Of a stretch of 64,000 nucleotides of DNA, positions 43,936 to 53,313 are shown piece after piece. Source of the stretch: Tenacibaculum sp. 1_MG-2023. Its GTDB lineage: Bacteria > Bacteroidota > Bacteroidia > Flavobacteriales > Flavobacteriaceae. The notes beneath the pieces were generated by a model. That model was given only the letters and a program-made list of their open reading frames with translations, was not told the DNA's origin and searched no databases. The translations under genes and the position numbers were made by a program. Numbering within the stretch: position 1 is the first letter of the stretch; each line of letters starts with the position of its first letter. The stretch spans positions 1-64,000 of the forward strand of contig NZ_JAUORH010000001.1 of assembly GCF_030547425.1 (NCBI RefSeq), read 5' to 3'.

Positions 43936-44931
43936 CTAATCTAATCTATTTGTTAACTTTAAAAACTCATCTTTCGCTTCTTTTTTGTCGTACAATACGT
44001 TATAAACAGCTTCGATTATTGGAGTTTTAGCTTTGTTTTTTTGATTGATTTTATAGGCACTTTTTGTTGCGTAATATCCTTCAGCAACCATACTCATTTC
44101 TAACATTGCAGATTTCACAGTGTACCCTTTACCTATCATGTTTCCAAACATTCTATTTCTACTAAATGTTGAATAGCCTGTAACTAATAAGTCACCTAAG
44201 TATGCTGAGTTATTAATATTACGCTTCATTTTGTGAATCTTTTTAATAAAGCGTTTCATTTCACGAATACCGTTACTCATTAATACCGCTTGAAAATTAT
44301 CTCCATATCCTAAACCGTGAGCAATTCCAGCTGCTATGGCATAGATGTTTTTTAACATTGCTGCGTATTCGGTACCAATAATATCATCAGATATTTTAGT
44401 TTTAATATAGCGTCCTGCTATAGCTTTGCTAAGTTTTTTTGCTTTGTCTTCATCTTGACACGCCAATGTTAAATACGATAGGCGCTCCATTGCCACTTCT
44501 TCTGCATGACAGGGTCCTGATATCACTCCAATATTTTCGTATGGAATATTATATGATGTATGAAAATGTTCACCAACAATTAATCCTGATTCAGGAACTA
44601 TTCCTTTGATAGCTGAAAAAATAATTTTTCCCTCTAAAGAAGCTGTTAGTTTTTCTAGCTCGGTGTTTAAAAAAGCAGATGGAATAGCAAAAATTAACAC
44701 ATCGTAATTTTCAATAATATAGTTTATATCTTCAGACAAATCTAATTGCTCTGGATGTAATTCTGCAGAACTTAAATAACTAGGATTATGCTTGTTACGT
44801 TTAATATGTTCAATAGCATATATGCTGCGCATATACCAACCAATAGTTTCTAAGTTTTCAGATAACATTTTAACAATAGCTGTTGCCCAACTTCCTCCTC
44901 CTAAAACGGCTATTCTAGTTTGATTGCTCAT
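43936..44931 (-). CDS. gpsA: NAD(P)H-dependent glycerol-3-phosphate dehydrogenase
   Basis: 331-aa soluble enzyme that reduces dihydroxyacetone phosphate to sn-glycerol-3-phosphate for phospholipid synthesis. The N-terminal Rossmann motif is VLGGGSWATA (8-17). IFSAIKGIVPESG and VISGPCHAEEVA are conserved, and the catalytic Lys lies in EYAAMLKNIYAIAAGIAHG. Length is standard. Single gene with a TAATTTTG element upstream, divergent from dut. Confidence 0.95.
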   Translation of the reverse strand: MSNQTRIAVLGGGSWATAIVKMLSENLETIGWYMRSIYAIEHIKRNKHNPSYLSSAELHPEQLDLSEDINYIIENYDVLIFAIPSAFLNTELEKLTASLEGKIIFSAIKGIVPESGLIVGEHFHTSYNIPYENIGVISGPCHAEEVAMERLSYLTLACQDEDKAKKLSKAIAGRYIKTKISDDIIGTEYAAMLKNIYAIAAGIAHGLGYGDNFQAVLMSNGIREMKRFIKKIHKMKRNINNSAYLGDLLVTGYSTFSRNRMFGNMIGKGYTVKSAMLEMSMVAEGYYATKSAYKINQKNKAKTPIIEAVYNVLYDKKEAKDEFLKLTNRLD

Positions 44932-44952
44932 AAGTAGTATTTGTTTGTATTA

Positions 44953-44960
44953 CAAAATTA
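44953..44960 (-). promoter_or_regulatory. -7 element of gpsA
   Basis: TAATTTTG on the minus strand, 21 bases before ATG 44931. Confidence 0.5.
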
Positions 44961-44997
44961 AGAAATCTATAAACGACTCTCTAAACTTAAAGGTTAT

Positions 44998-45005
44998 TAT
45001 ATTTG
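44998..45005 (+). promoter_or_regulatory. -7 element of dut
   Basis: TATATTTG, 20 bases before ATG 45026. Confidence 0.5.
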
Positions 45006-45025
45006 AAAATTGAAAATCAAGAATT

Positions 45026-45457
45026 ATGAATGTACAAATCATAAACAAATCAAAACACCAAACTCCAACGTATGAAACCGAAGGTTCTGCAGGTATGGAT
45101 TTGCGTGCAAATATAGATGCTGCTATTACTTTAAAACCTTTAAAGAGAGCTATTATAAAAACAGGTTTATTTATTGCTCTTCCTGTTGGATATGAAGCTC
45201 AAGTTCGACCACGTAGTGGACTTGCAGCTAAAAAAGGAATTACTGTATTAAACTCTCCTGGTACTGTTGATGCGGATTACCGTGGTGAAATTGGCGTTAT
45301 TTTAGTCAACTTATCTAATGAAGAGTTTATTGTAAATGATGGTGAACGTATTGCGCAATTAGTTATTGCAAAACATGAACGTGTAAACTGGCAAGAAGTA
45401 GAAGTTTTAAACGAAACTGAACGTGGTGCCGGTGGTTTTGGAAGTACTGGAGTTTAA
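45026..45457 (+). CDS. dut: dUTP diphosphatase
   Basis: 143-aa trimeric dUTPase that converts dUTP to dUMP, keeping uracil out of DNA and supplying dTMP synthesis. All five motifs are present: [46 protein letters not shown] and the C-terminal GAGGFGSTG. The stop overlaps that of the convergent GNAT gene (shared TTAA). Confidence 0.96.
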   Translation: MNVQIINKSKHQTPTYETEGSAGMDLRANIDAAITLKPLKRAIIKTGLFIALPVGYEAQVRPRSGLAAKKGITVLNSPGTVDADYRGEIGVILVNLSNEEFIVNDGERIAQLVIAKHERVNWQEVEVLNETERGAGGFGSTGV

Positions 45458-45993
45458 GTAATATTTTTATATACTTGACTCATTTTTCTAACTTCATCAA
45501 ACAATAATTCAAAGTTTAAAAAACAATGTGAATGATGTTGGTACCCTAGTTTTTTATAGAATTCAAAAGCTTGCGGTTGCTCATCAATAGTATCTAACCA
45601 TATTAATTCATATTGTTTTTTTCTAGCTTCCTCTTCTAACCAAGCTAATAATTGTTTACCAACACCTTTACCTTGAGTGCTTTTATGTAAATAAATTCGA
45701 TGGAGTTTTAATGATTTTTTATTCTCAATCCCTGATAATTTTTCATCCCATAGAATTCTAAAAACCCCTATTATTTCTCCCTTGTAAAGAATAAAATAGT
45801 AGCTTGTTTTATCTTCCAGTAATTCTTTTTCTAAATTACTTTTAGAGAATTGAGTTTGCACATACCAACTACCTGCATCTTTCCAAAAATGACTGTATGC
45901 TGCTGGATATATTTCTTCCATTAAATTAAAAAGAGATGTTGAATCGGAACTCAACATTTCTTTTAATTGTATGCTTTTAGATACATTAATCAT
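45454..45993 (-). CDS. GNAT family N-acetyltransferase
   Basis: 179-aa acetyltransferase. The acetyl-CoA loop is [20 protein letters not shown] with the QGKGVG signature; the later [10 protein letters not shown] is the typical GNAT motif B. The substrate is unknown. Convergent with dut, overlapping by 4 bp. TAATTTTG upstream at 46008-46015. Confidence 0.88.
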   Translation of the reverse strand: MINVSKSIQLKEMLSSDSTSLFNLMEEIYPAAYSHFWKDAGSWYVQTQFSKSNLEKELLEDKTSYYFILYKGEIIGVFRILWDEKLSGIENKKSLKLHRIYLHKSTQGKGVGKQLLAWLEEEARKKQYELIWLDTIDEQPQAFEFYKKLGYQHHSHCFLNFELLFDEVRKMSQVYKNIT

Positions 45994-46007
45994 TGTCTTT
46001 TTAAATA

Positions 46008-46015
46008 CAAAATTA
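46008..46015 (-). promoter_or_regulatory. -7 element of the GNAT gene
   Basis: TAATTTTG on the minus strand, 14 bases before ATG 45993. Confidence 0.5.
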
Positions 46016-46095
46016 CTTATAAAAACAGTATAATTATTTACTAGTTTTAGATTTACACTAAATCTTCTTTTTATATAATTTTCAAAACAATTTGT

Positions 46096-47790
46096 TTATT
46101 TACTTTCATATATTTCTTTACCATTAAAAACCGTTAAAACTACTTTAGTTGTTTTAATTGTATTTGATGAAATTGTAAAAATATCTTGATTAAGAACAAT
46201 AAAATCAGCTAGTTTTTCTGCCTTTATAGACCCTACTTTATCTTCTTGACGCATTACATATGCTCCGTTAACTGTATACGCTTTAATGGCCTCTTTTAAC
46301 GATATATTTTGTGGTGCCCTTGTAACGGCATTCTGAATTCCTACAAACGGATTTAAAGTACTTACATTCCAATCACTACTCAATGTTATTCTAACTCCAG
46401 CTTCTTTTAATGATTTTATTGGAACTTGATTGTCAGATAATTCTGCACCTAGTAAATGATTGTTTTCATGCCAATATTGTGGTTGGGTGAAATCTCCAGC
46501 TACTTGAGCATCAGCTGTTATATTTAATTGTTTAAACCTAATTAAATCAGAATTATTTATCATTTCTACATGCGTTAATCGATGTCTTCCTTTTGAGGTT
46601 CCATTTTGTTCAATGGCATTTAAAGCTTCTGTTACCCCTCTATTTCCTATAGTATGAATGTGAAAATCAAATCCAACCAATTCTAGTTCTTCAATATACT
46701 TTGCAATCCTTTCTTGTGTAAAATAATTAAGTCCGTTATTTGTTTTTAATCCAAAAAAATCTTCTTTGTAGTTTGAATGTAACGCTGCTGTGGTATTATG
46801 TGTTATTCCGTCTGAATATAATTTTATCTGATTAATTTTTAACAGGCTATTTTCATCATTTGAAAACAATGATTTTAGCGATGCTAATTGTTCTTTATCA
46901 TTTTCGGTTGGATATGCCCATAAACCTAAATTAAATCGAGCAGTTAATTTACCATCATTAGCTAAATTTTTCCAAGTTTCATGTTGTTTTCTTTTCCAGT
47001 AAGTTCTTGCATCAGAAACTGATGTTATACCGTATTTTGCTAATTCCGGTAGTACATAAGAAACCATTCCGTCATACTCACCATCTGTATCTTTTAATGA
47101 TGCTACTGCTTGCTGAAAAACTACATCGCCAGCATTATCTATTAAAATTCCTAATAACTTCCCTCCTTCTTTCATAATAATTCCACCTTGAGGATTGCTT
47201 GTAGAATTCGTAATTCCTGCTAATTCTAAACCTTTAGAATTTATCCACATTGAGTGTGATGTTTGTTCCATAATAATTACAGGTCTGTCTGAAACAGCTT
47301 CATCTATAATTTCTAATGGATTTCTTTTTGCATTAAATAGTGTATTTATAGAATGCCCAAAACCAATTAACCACTCAACATTTGGATTGTCCTTTGAAGC
47401 TTTTTGGATGGTTGAAATATAATTTTCTGCATTAGTTTCTTCTTCATTTAACACAAAATCTGTGGTAGTAGATCCTACCTCCATAGGATGCATATGAACA
47501 TCATGAAAACCTGGTAATACTAATTTTCCTTTTAAATCAATTTTCTTAGCATTTTTATTGGCTTTTAATTTTGCTTCTTTATTTGTTCCTACAAAGATTA
47601 TTTTATTTCCTTCTAACAATAATGCTTGTGCTAAAGGATTATTTTCATCTACTGTATAGATTTTTGCGTTGTAATATAATTTTTGACTGCTTATTTCAGT
47701 GTTTTTATTTGTAATTGCTACATCACTTGAACAAGATTTCATTGTAAAAACTATACTGCATAAAATAGCTAATAACTTCATTTTCTTCAT
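46096..47790 (-). CDS. amidohydrolase lipoprotein (YtcJ-like)
   Basis: 564-aa metal-dependent amidohydrolase of the YtcJ/N-substituted formamide deformylase group. The metal pair is His99/His101 in GFHDVHMHP. DFHIHTIGNRGV and ITLSSDWNVSTLNPF supply later metal ligands. The N-terminus is a signal peptide with lipobox MKSC (Cys20), so it acts in the envelope. The substrate, an amide or formamide, is not known. It begins 6 bases after the AraC-type regulator gene on the same strand. Confidence 0.85.
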   Translation of the reverse strand: MKKMKLLAILCSIVFTMKSCSSDVAITNKNTEISSQKLYYNAKIYTVDENNPLAQALLLEGNKIIFVGTNKEAKLKANKNAKKIDLKGKLVLPGFHDVHMHPMEVGSTTTDFVLNEEETNAENYISTIQKASKDNPNVEWLIGFGHSINTLFNAKRNPLEIIDEAVSDRPVIIMEQTSHSMWINSKGLELAGITNSTSNPQGGIIMKEGGKLLGILIDNAGDVVFQQAVASLKDTDGEYDGMVSYVLPELAKYGITSVSDARTYWKRKQHETWKNLANDGKLTARFNLGLWAYPTENDKEQLASLKSLFSNDENSLLKINQIKLYSDGITHNTTAALHSNYKEDFFGLKTNNGLNYFTQERIAKYIEELELVGFDFHIHTIGNRGVTEALNAIEQNGTSKGRHRLTHVEMINNSDLIRFKQLNITADAQVAGDFTQPQYWHENNHLLGAELSDNQVPIKSLKEAGVRITLSSDWNVSTLNPFVGIQNAVTRAPQNISLKEAIKAYTVNGAYVMRQEDKVGSIKAEKLADFIVLNQDIFTISSNTIKTTKVVLTVFNGKEIYESK

Positions 47791-47796
47791 GTTTTG

Positions 47797-48672
47797 TTAG
47801 TGTTGTGAAATCGTCTTTTTTAAAGGTATATAAATTTCTGTTTCAAATTCACTTTCATTATTTGTATTTCCTTCATGTTTTATATATTTTTCAATAAATG
47901 GTTTTTCTGAAACTTCAAAATTTGTAGTAAATAACCACCTTGTAAAAATTTTGTCATACGTTTTAGAAATACTTTGATACGACCCAACATGTGTAAATAC
48001 GGCATAACATTGTTCTGGAATAGTTTTTACCTTAAATTTTTTTTGAGGTATTTTTTCTGTAAAATTAACTTCAATACAAGCATCGTAATCATAGTTTATA
48101 GCTTCTGAAATACTAGGTTCGTCCCATATAATTCCAAAACATTCAGCTGTATTAATATTTATATTTTGTGCAGATGCTTCTTCTAAAAACTCATCCCAAA
48201 TAGTAGTTAACTTTGTACTATTATAATCTCCTTTAAAAGTAGTATATAGTACTTTTTTTGTGGGTAAAACAGTAATTTTTTCTTCAAAAAAAGGCATAAT
48301 TTCTATATTTATTTGATTCTTTTTTTGAAATAATTCTTCTTTTTTATTTCTATACTTTGCTGGCGAAATTCCGAAATGATTTTTAAATGATTTACTAAAT
48401 GTTTGTACATCAGAATATCCTACTTCTTCAGCTATTAATTTAATTTCTGTAGAAGAGTACACTAACATTTTAGCACCGTTTTCTACCTTTATTCTTGTAA
48501 CATAAGCTCCTATAGTTTCTTTATAGTATGCTTTAAATACCCTTTGAAGATTTCTGTATGAAAAGTTTGAAAACTCTTCAAGCTCTTTAATAGAAATTTT
48601 TTCATTGTATTTAGATCGTAAATAAGAAACAACTTGCTGTAACCGGTTTTTATAGAATTCTTTTGTTTCCAC
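47797..48672 (-). CDS. AraC-type regulator with GyrI-like ligand domain
   Basis: 291-aa transcription factor. Residues 10-112 hold two AraC helix-turn-helix motifs (ISIKELEEFSNFSYRNLQRV; IKLIAEEVGYSDVQTFSKSF, then GISPAKYR). Residues about 125-288 are a GyrI/SOUL-like small-molecule-binding domain. The start codon is GTG at 48672: the only in-frame codons between it and an upstream stop are ATT and TGC. A TAAATTTG element sits only 4 bases upstream, implying a nearly leaderless mRNA. It probably controls the adjacent amidohydrolase gene in response to a ligand. Confidence 0.85.
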   Translation of the reverse strand: METKEFYKNRLQQVVSYLRSKYNEKISIKELEEFSNFSYRNLQRVFKAYYKETIGAYVTRIKVENGAKMLVYSSTEIKLIAEEVGYSDVQTFSKSFKNHFGISPAKYRNKKEELFQKKNQINIEIMPFFEEKITVLPTKKVLYTTFKGDYNSTKLTTIWDEFLEEASAQNININTAECFGIIWDEPSISEAINYDYDACIEVNFTEKIPQKKFKVKTIPEQCYAVFTHVGSYQSISKTYDKIFTRWLFTTNFEVSEKPFIEKYIKHEGNTNNESEFETEIYIPLKKTISQH

Positions 48673-48676
48673 AATG

Positions 48677-48684
48677 CAAATTTA
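48677..48684 (-). promoter_or_regulatory. -7 element of the AraC-type gene
   Basis: TAAATTTG on the minus strand ending 4 bases before the GTG start. No -33 TTG at a standard distance. Confidence 0.45.
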
Positions 48685-48734
48685 TGCTAGGATTAGTGTT
48701 TTACTTTTGTCTTAAATTGACAACATTTAATTTA

Positions 48735-48772
48735 CAAAAAAAAAGCTGTTGAAATATTTCAACAGCTTTTTA
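48735..48772 (-). terminator. terminator of recA
   Basis: AAAAGCTGTTGAAA (48741-48754) pairs with TTTCAACAGCTTTT (48757-48770); on the minus strand it is followed by a run of T. It lies 30 bases after the recA stop. Confidence 0.92.
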
Positions 48773-48801
48773 GTAATAGTTAGAACTTTTTAATTTAAAT
48801 C

Positions 48802-49809
48802 TTAATCTTGGTTTTCAATAGCATCTTTTATTTTATTTTCTAACTCTTCCATTAGTTCCGGGTTGTCTTTAATAACACCTTTTACAGCATCTCTACCCTG
48901 ACCTAATTTAGTATCTCCGTAGCTAAACCACGAACCACTTTTCTTTATAATTCCGTAATCTACACCAATATCTAATACTTCACCAACTTTTGATATTCCA
49001 GCTCCATACATAATATCAAACTCAGCCATTTGAAATGGTGGTGCTACTTTATTTTTTACAATCTTAACCTTGGTACTGTTACCAATTACCTTATCACCAT
49101 CTTTAATTTGTGTTCTACGACGAATATCTAAACGAACCGATGCATAGAATTTTAAAGCGTTACCACCAGTAGTTGTTTCAGGGTTACCAAACATAACTCC
49201 AATCTTTTCACGTAACTGGTTAATGAAAAATACCGTACAGTTAGTTTTACTAATTGTTCCTGTTAATTTACGTAAGGCTTGTGACATTAAACGTGCATGA
49301 AGTCCCATTTTAGAATCCCCCATTTCACCTTCAATCTCAGATTTTGGTGTTAAAGCTGCAACCGAGTCAATTACCACAATATCAATAGCACCTGAACGAA
49401 TTAAATTATCAGCAATTTCTAAAGCTTGTTCCCCGTGATCTGGTTGAGAAATGATTAAGTTATCAACATCAACTCCTAAACTTTCAGCATAAAAACGATC
49501 AAAAGCATGCTCTGCATCTATAAAAGCTGCAATTCCTCCTGCTTTTTGAGCTTCTGCAATGGCATGTATGGTTAATGTTGTTTTACCTGATGATTCTGGT
49601 CCGTAAATTTCTATAATTCTTCCACGAGGATATCCTCCTACTCCTAAGGCTAAATCTAATCCTAAAGAACCCGACGATATTGCATCTACATCTTCTACTT
49701 GGCTATCTCCTAACTTCATTACGGTTCCTTTACCGTACGTTTTATCTAACTTATCTAGTGTAAGTTGAAGCGCTTTTAATTTCGCTTCTTTTTCTTTATC
49801 TGCTGCCAT
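48802..49809 (-). CDS. recA: DNA recombinase RecA
   Basis: 335-aa recombinase that forms filaments on ssDNA for strand exchange and SOS induction. Walker A is GPESSGKTT (70-78), Walker [12 protein letters not shown], and the DNA-binding loop region includes [18 protein letters not shown]. The length and the acidic C-terminal tail are normal. It is a single-gene transcript. No SOS box was recognised; bacteroidal LexA sites are not well defined to me. Confidence 0.98.
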   Translation of the reverse strand: MAADKEKEAKLKALQLTLDKLDKTYGKGTVMKLGDSQVEDVDAISSGSLGLDLALGVGGYPRGRIIEIYGPESSGKTTLTIHAIAEAQKAGGIAAFIDAEHAFDRFYAESLGVDVDNLIISQPDHGEQALEIADNLIRSGAIDIVVIDSVAALTPKSEIEGEMGDSKMGLHARLMSQALRKLTGTISKTNCTVFFINQLREKIGVMFGNPETTTGGNALKFYASVRLDIRRRTQIKDGDKVIGNSTKVKIVKNKVAPPFQMAEFDIMYGAGISKVGEVLDIGVDYGIIKKSGSWFSYGDTKLGQGRDAVKGVIKDNPELMEELENKIKDAIENQD

Positions 49810-49924
49810 AAATCGTGCTAATTATTTTAAGTAATAAGAACGGCTAAGTTATGAAAAACTAGCTTTAATATCCTATCTTTTTATGTTACATTTTGTAATA
49901 TTGTGCTTCTTAAAAAAAGAAAAG

Positions 49925-50500
49925 ATGCCAACCCATCGTCACTTCATGATTTACAAACCTTATGGTTTTTTATCGCAATTTATTACCAATCAAAAAAAAG
50001 GTGGTAAACATAAATTGTTAGGAGAACTATTTAATTTTCCTGAAGGAACTATGGCTGTAGGTAGATTAGATGCAAAATCAGAAGGATTATTATTATTAAC
50101 TACCGATGGAAAAGTAAGTGATTTTATTACCACAAGAGGCAAGGTTGAAAAAGAGTATTATGTGCAAGTTGATGGAGCAATTACATCTGAAGCTGTTGAA
50201 CAGTTAAAAAATGGTGTTGAAATTGGTTTTGACGGAAAAAAATATATGACTAAACCTTGCAAGGTTAAAATGATTGACATTCCTAATTTTCCTGAACGCT
50301 CTAAAAAAATTCGTGATGCTCGTCATGGTCCTACCCCTTGGATATCTGTTACCTTAACCGAAGGGAAATTCAGGCAAGTACGTAAAATGACCTCGGCTGT
50401 TGGTTTTCCTACACTTCGTTTGGTACGTGTTCGCGTGGGTGATATTGTATTAGGTAAAATGGATTCTGGGGAAGTTATTGAAGTTGAAAACTTAACTTAA
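49925..50500 (+). CDS. rluE: 23S rRNA pseudouridine synthase E-like (RsuA family)
   Basis: 191-aa pseudouridine synthase. The catalytic Asp49 lies in VGRLDAKSEGLLLLTTDG. MIYKPYGFLSQF opens the catalytic domain and WISVTLTEGKFRQVRKM is the second conserved block. The absence of an S4 domain fits RluE, which modifies U2457 of 23S rRNA in E. coli. ATG 49925 is chosen over ATG 49883, since the domain starts there and the leader is purine-rich. The stop overlaps that of elaA by 4 bp. Confidence 0.88.
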   Translation: MPTHRHFMIYKPYGFLSQFITNQKKGGKHKLLGELFNFPEGTMAVGRLDAKSEGLLLLTTDGKVSDFITTRGKVEKEYYVQVDGAITSEAVEQLKNGVEIGFDGKKYMTKPCKVKMIDIPNFPERSKKIRDARHGPTPWISVTLTEGKFRQVRKMTSAVGFPTLRLVRVRVGDIVLGKMDSGEVIEVENLT

Positions 50501-50937
50501 TTCCTTACCATTTTTATATGCGGAATTCCATCTTCCAAGTATCCTTCACCTACTTGTTTAAAACCGTGAGATTCATAGAATTTCTGTAAATACGTTTGCG
50601 CAGAAATGGTAATAGTTGTTTCATTATAGTTATCAACAATAGCTTTGATAGAAGCTTTAATTAAATTATGTCCATAACCATATTTACGTTCGGTTTCCTT
50701 TATTACTACCCTACCAATACTAGGTGTATCAAAATATTCACCACTGTTAAATAATCGTGTGTAGGCTATAATTTTACCTTCTTTTACACCTATAACATGT
50801 AAAGCTTTTTGATCTTTACCATCAACATCTTGATATACACAATCTTGTTCAACAACAAAAACTTCAGAACGTAATTGAAGTAATTCATACAGTTCTGAAG
50901 TTGTTAATTCTTGAAAATTTTTAACTTTAAATTCCAT
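50497..50937 (-). CDS. elaA: ElaA-like GNAT acetyltransferase
   Basis: 146-aa GNAT of the ElaA branch. LYELLQLRSEVFVVEQDC and YQDVDGKDQKALHV are family hallmarks, followed by SIGRVVIKETERKYGYGHNL for acetyl-CoA. ATG 50937 overlaps the rpiB stop as TAATG, implying translational coupling. The longer frame starts at TTG and is rejected. Confidence 0.85.
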   Translation of the reverse strand: MEFKVKNFQELTTSELYELLQLRSEVFVVEQDCVYQDVDGKDQKALHVIGVKEGKIIAYTRLFNSGEYFDTPSIGRVVIKETERKYGYGHNLIKASIKAIVDNYNETTITISAQTYLQKFYESHGFKQVGEGYLEDGIPHIKMVRN

Positions 50938-51371
50938 TAGCAATCACAAGCTATTTTATTTACTCTATTAGCATGACGACCACCTTCAAATTCGGTAGAT
51001 AAGAATATTTTAACAAACCCTAAGGCTTGTTGTAACGATACAAAACGAGCAGGAATCGTTAAAATATTAGCATCGTTATGTTGACGTGTTAATTCAACTA
51101 ATTCATTATTCCAACATAAAGCAGCTCTTACACCCTGATGTTTATTAGCTGTCATTTGCGCTCCGTTGCCACTTCCACACAAAATAATACCCATTTCAGC
51201 TTGACCAGTTTCAACAGCTTCAGCAGTAGGGTGAATGGTATCTGGATAATCCATACTATCGGTTTCATTTGTACCAAAGTTAATTACCTTATGTCCTAAT
51301 TCTTCTAATAGGTTAACTATTTCAAATTTGTATTCGGTACCTGCGTGATCATTTCCTACAGCGATTGTCAT
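50937..51371 (-). CDS. rpiB: ribose 5-phosphate isomerase B
   Basis: 144-aa isomerase that interconverts ribose-5-phosphate and ribulose-5-phosphate. The catalytic Cys65 is in GIILCGSGNG and His99 in RQHNDANIL; NDHAGTEYK at the N-terminus binds phosphate. Length is standard. First gene of the rpiB-elaA pair. It has a full promoter at 51403-51430. Confidence 0.94.
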   Translation of the reverse strand: MTIAVGNDHAGTEYKFEIVNLLEELGHKVINFGTNETDSMDYPDTIHPTAEAVETGQAEMGIILCGSGNGAQMTANKHQGVRAALCWNNELVELTRQHNDANILTIPARFVSLQQALGFVKIFLSTEFEGGRHANRVNKIACDC

Positions 51372-51402
51372 AATTTGTTGATTTTAATTCAGTTGTGAGC
51401 TA

Positions 51403-51430
51403 CAAAAATACAGTTATTCACGGTTATCAA
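51403..51430 (-). promoter_or_regulatory. rpiB promoter (TTG-N17-TATTTTTG)
   Basis: Minus-strand TATTTTTG (51410-51403) and TTG (51430-51428), spacer 17. The -33 TTG is part of a TTATCAACA box, so DnaA or another factor bound there could affect rpiB. Confidence 0.6.
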
Positions 51431-52043
51431 CAGTAATTAACAATGCTTTTTTTAGCATTCTTAATAACCTCTTTAAAATTAAGGGGTTAAACTGTATTAC
51501 CAAATTGTTAAGAACTAGTAGTAGATTCTGAAAAGAAAATTTGATTTTCTAGATATTTTTTACAATACAAGAATAAGAATTAATTATGCAACTTTTTTTT
51601 TGAGATTTTAATGAACATTTATCAACATAAAATTACCCCTTTCTTTACATTTAAAATGAAATTAACTATTCATAATTTTTAGTGAATTGCTGTTTATAAC
51701 TTTTGTTAATAACTCCATTTTATAGTTGATTTTTAAGATTTTATTCAACTAATAACTTGTTTATTTATTTTAATAAGTCACTTTACCAAAAATAAAATCT
51801 ACTTTTTATGCTACATATTAACACACTATTATAACAATCATTTCTTTTTTTAAATTTTAAAAATCTTTTATAGATATTATATAATATGTTAACAACAGTT
51901 TTTTTGAACTTTAAATAATTTACTTGTAATATGAGAGATTAAATAAATTAGAATCCTTTCTGTGTTTTTAGTAGGCAAATTGCAAAAAATAAGGTATTAA
52001 TGCTACGTTTGTTGATAAGTGGTAATAAATGTAAAGAAGTGCT
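51411..52043. other. candidate replication origin region (AT-rich, DnaA-box-like repeats)
   Basis: About 670 bases without a credible gene. It contains three exact TTATCAACA boxes (51423-51431, 51619-51627, and reverse at 52010-52018), each one base from the E. coli DnaA consensus TTATCCACA. Near matches occur at 51691-51699 and 51704-51712. A very AT-rich stretch at about 51800-51960 could be the unwinding element. parS-like sites lie 7-10 kb away. It is a candidate only: other TTATCAACA copies occur in coding DNA in this window, and strand skew was not computed. Confidence 0.4.
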
Positions 52044-52211
52044 TTAAACGGCTTTTTTATAAGCTTTGATAAGGTTAAGAGTGTCTTTAGCTTTAACTAC
52101 TTCAGAAGGAGTTTTTTTATTCAAAGTCGTATTGATACTTACTACAGTTACGATAATTCCTGTAATAAATATAAAAATAAACAGCGCTATTATTTTTCGT
52201 AAGTTTTTCAT
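52044..52211 (-). CDS. small membrane protein (55 aa)
   Basis: An ATG at 52211 opens a 55-codon frame ending in TAA at 52046-52044. It encodes a basic start (MKNLRKIIA), one hydrophobic helix of about 18 residues (LFIFIFITGIIVTVVSI) and a charged tail (TPSEVVKAKDTLNLIKAYKK). This is a plausible type-II single-pass protein. It is unrecognised, lies between the origin-like region and the lipid kinase gene on the same strand, and could be taken for non-coding because of its size. Confidence 0.55.
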   Translation of the reverse strand: MKNLRKIIALFIFIFITGIIVTVVSINTTLNKKTPSEVVKAKDTLNLIKAYKKAV

Positions 52212-52267
52212 TTATAACGACTTTCTTATTATAAAGACGTATGAGTTTAAGAAATGTTACAATTTTT

Positions 52268-53197
52268 TTAAGTTTTTTTTAACTTTTTAGGAACTACTAT
52301 TCGAATAGCACTTTTAATAACACTAACTCTTACTTTTCCTTTACCTATTAACTCTCCATCTGCCTGAATATAAGGAAGGTTCTTTCTGTTTCTTGGAGTT
52401 ATTAACAATGATTTTGAAGTATATGTTTCTACTTTTTTATGCTGAAGAATTTTTCCGTTGTATAATTTTTTTATAGAAAACAATAAATCCCAAAAAGATA
52501 GATTTTTAGCTATGGTTATATCAAATAATCCATTATTAGAGTTTTTATAATCAGTTAATTGCATACCTCCAGCAGAATACTTACAAATACCAAACAAAGT
52601 CATTAAACACTTAGTTTCAATAGATTTTTTGTCAATATCTACTTTAAAAGTAGTTTTTTTATAGAGTAATAAACCTGCTATTCCACTAACTAAATACGCT
52701 ATAGGTCCAAATCTTTTCAATTTATTCAACTTATTAACAACATATCCGTCATAACCAATGCCTGCAACATTATTAAAGTAAGAAGTAATATCTGATAATT
52801 CCAAGTAACCGATGTCTTGAAAAATGGTTTTTTCCTGTTTAATTAAATTAATAGCTGCTTTTACATTTTTAGGAGTAGTATAGGTTTTAATCCAATCATT
52901 ACCAGTACCTAAAGGTATTACAGCAACAGTTGTTTCTTTTGAATTAATAGTATTTTGTGTCATAATTCCATTAATAATATGATGTAAAGTACCATCACCA
53001 CCTACTGAAATTATTTTTTTATAACCTTTGTTAATAGCTTGTTGAACAATTGTTTTTTCATGATTTGAATACTCAGTTTTAACATATTCATAAGTAATAT
53101 CATTCGCTTCTAATCCCTGTTTAATTTCAGACCAATATTTATTAAAATTACCATTACCAGCTACAGGATTAACAATAACAAACCAAGAATTATTCAT
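52268..53197 (-). CDS. diacylglycerol/sphingosine-type lipid kinase (YegS/DagK family)
   Basis: 309-aa lipid kinase. The nucleotide motif GGDGTLHHIINGI starts at Gly66 (Asp68). VIVNPVAGNGN (8-18) and AVIPLGTGNDWI are the other conserved kinase segments, and PYIQADGE the C-terminal one. It probably phosphorylates diacylglycerol or a related lipid for phospholipid recycling. Single gene, divergent from rnr. Confidence 0.88.
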   Translation of the reverse strand: MNNSWFVIVNPVAGNGNFNKYWSEIKQGLEANDITYEYVKTEYSNHEKTIVQQAINKGYKKIISVGGDGTLHHIINGIMTQNTINSKETTVAVIPLGTGNDWIKTYTTPKNVKAAINLIKQEKTIFQDIGYLELSDITSYFNNVAGIGYDGYVVNKLNKLKRFGPIAYLVSGIAGLLLYKKTTFKVDIDKKSIETKCLMTLFGICKYSAGGMQLTDYKNSNNGLFDITIAKNLSFWDLLFSIKKLYNGKILQHKKVETYTSKSLLITPRNRKNLPYIQADGELIGKGKVRVSVIKSAIRIVVPKKLKKT

Positions 53198-53313
53198 ACA
53201 AATACTTTAAATAAAGAATTGAAAAGTACGAAATCAATTTATAACAGTTATTTAAATTATTAGCATTAATTTTATTTGTACTTTGGTTGAAAATTTAATA
53301 AGACGAAAGATTA

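Noticed and set aside
48702..48709. Plus-strand TACTTTTG promoter-like element
   Set aside because: No plus-strand gene or terminator-bounded transcript follows; the downstream DNA is the AraC/recA spacer and the recA terminator.
52066..52290. 74-codon plus-strand ORF in the rpiB-lipid kinase gap
   Set aside because: It is antisense to the 55-aa minus-strand small ORF and runs into the lipid kinase end; the composition is Ile/Phe/Lys-rich as expected from AT-rich antisense DNA.
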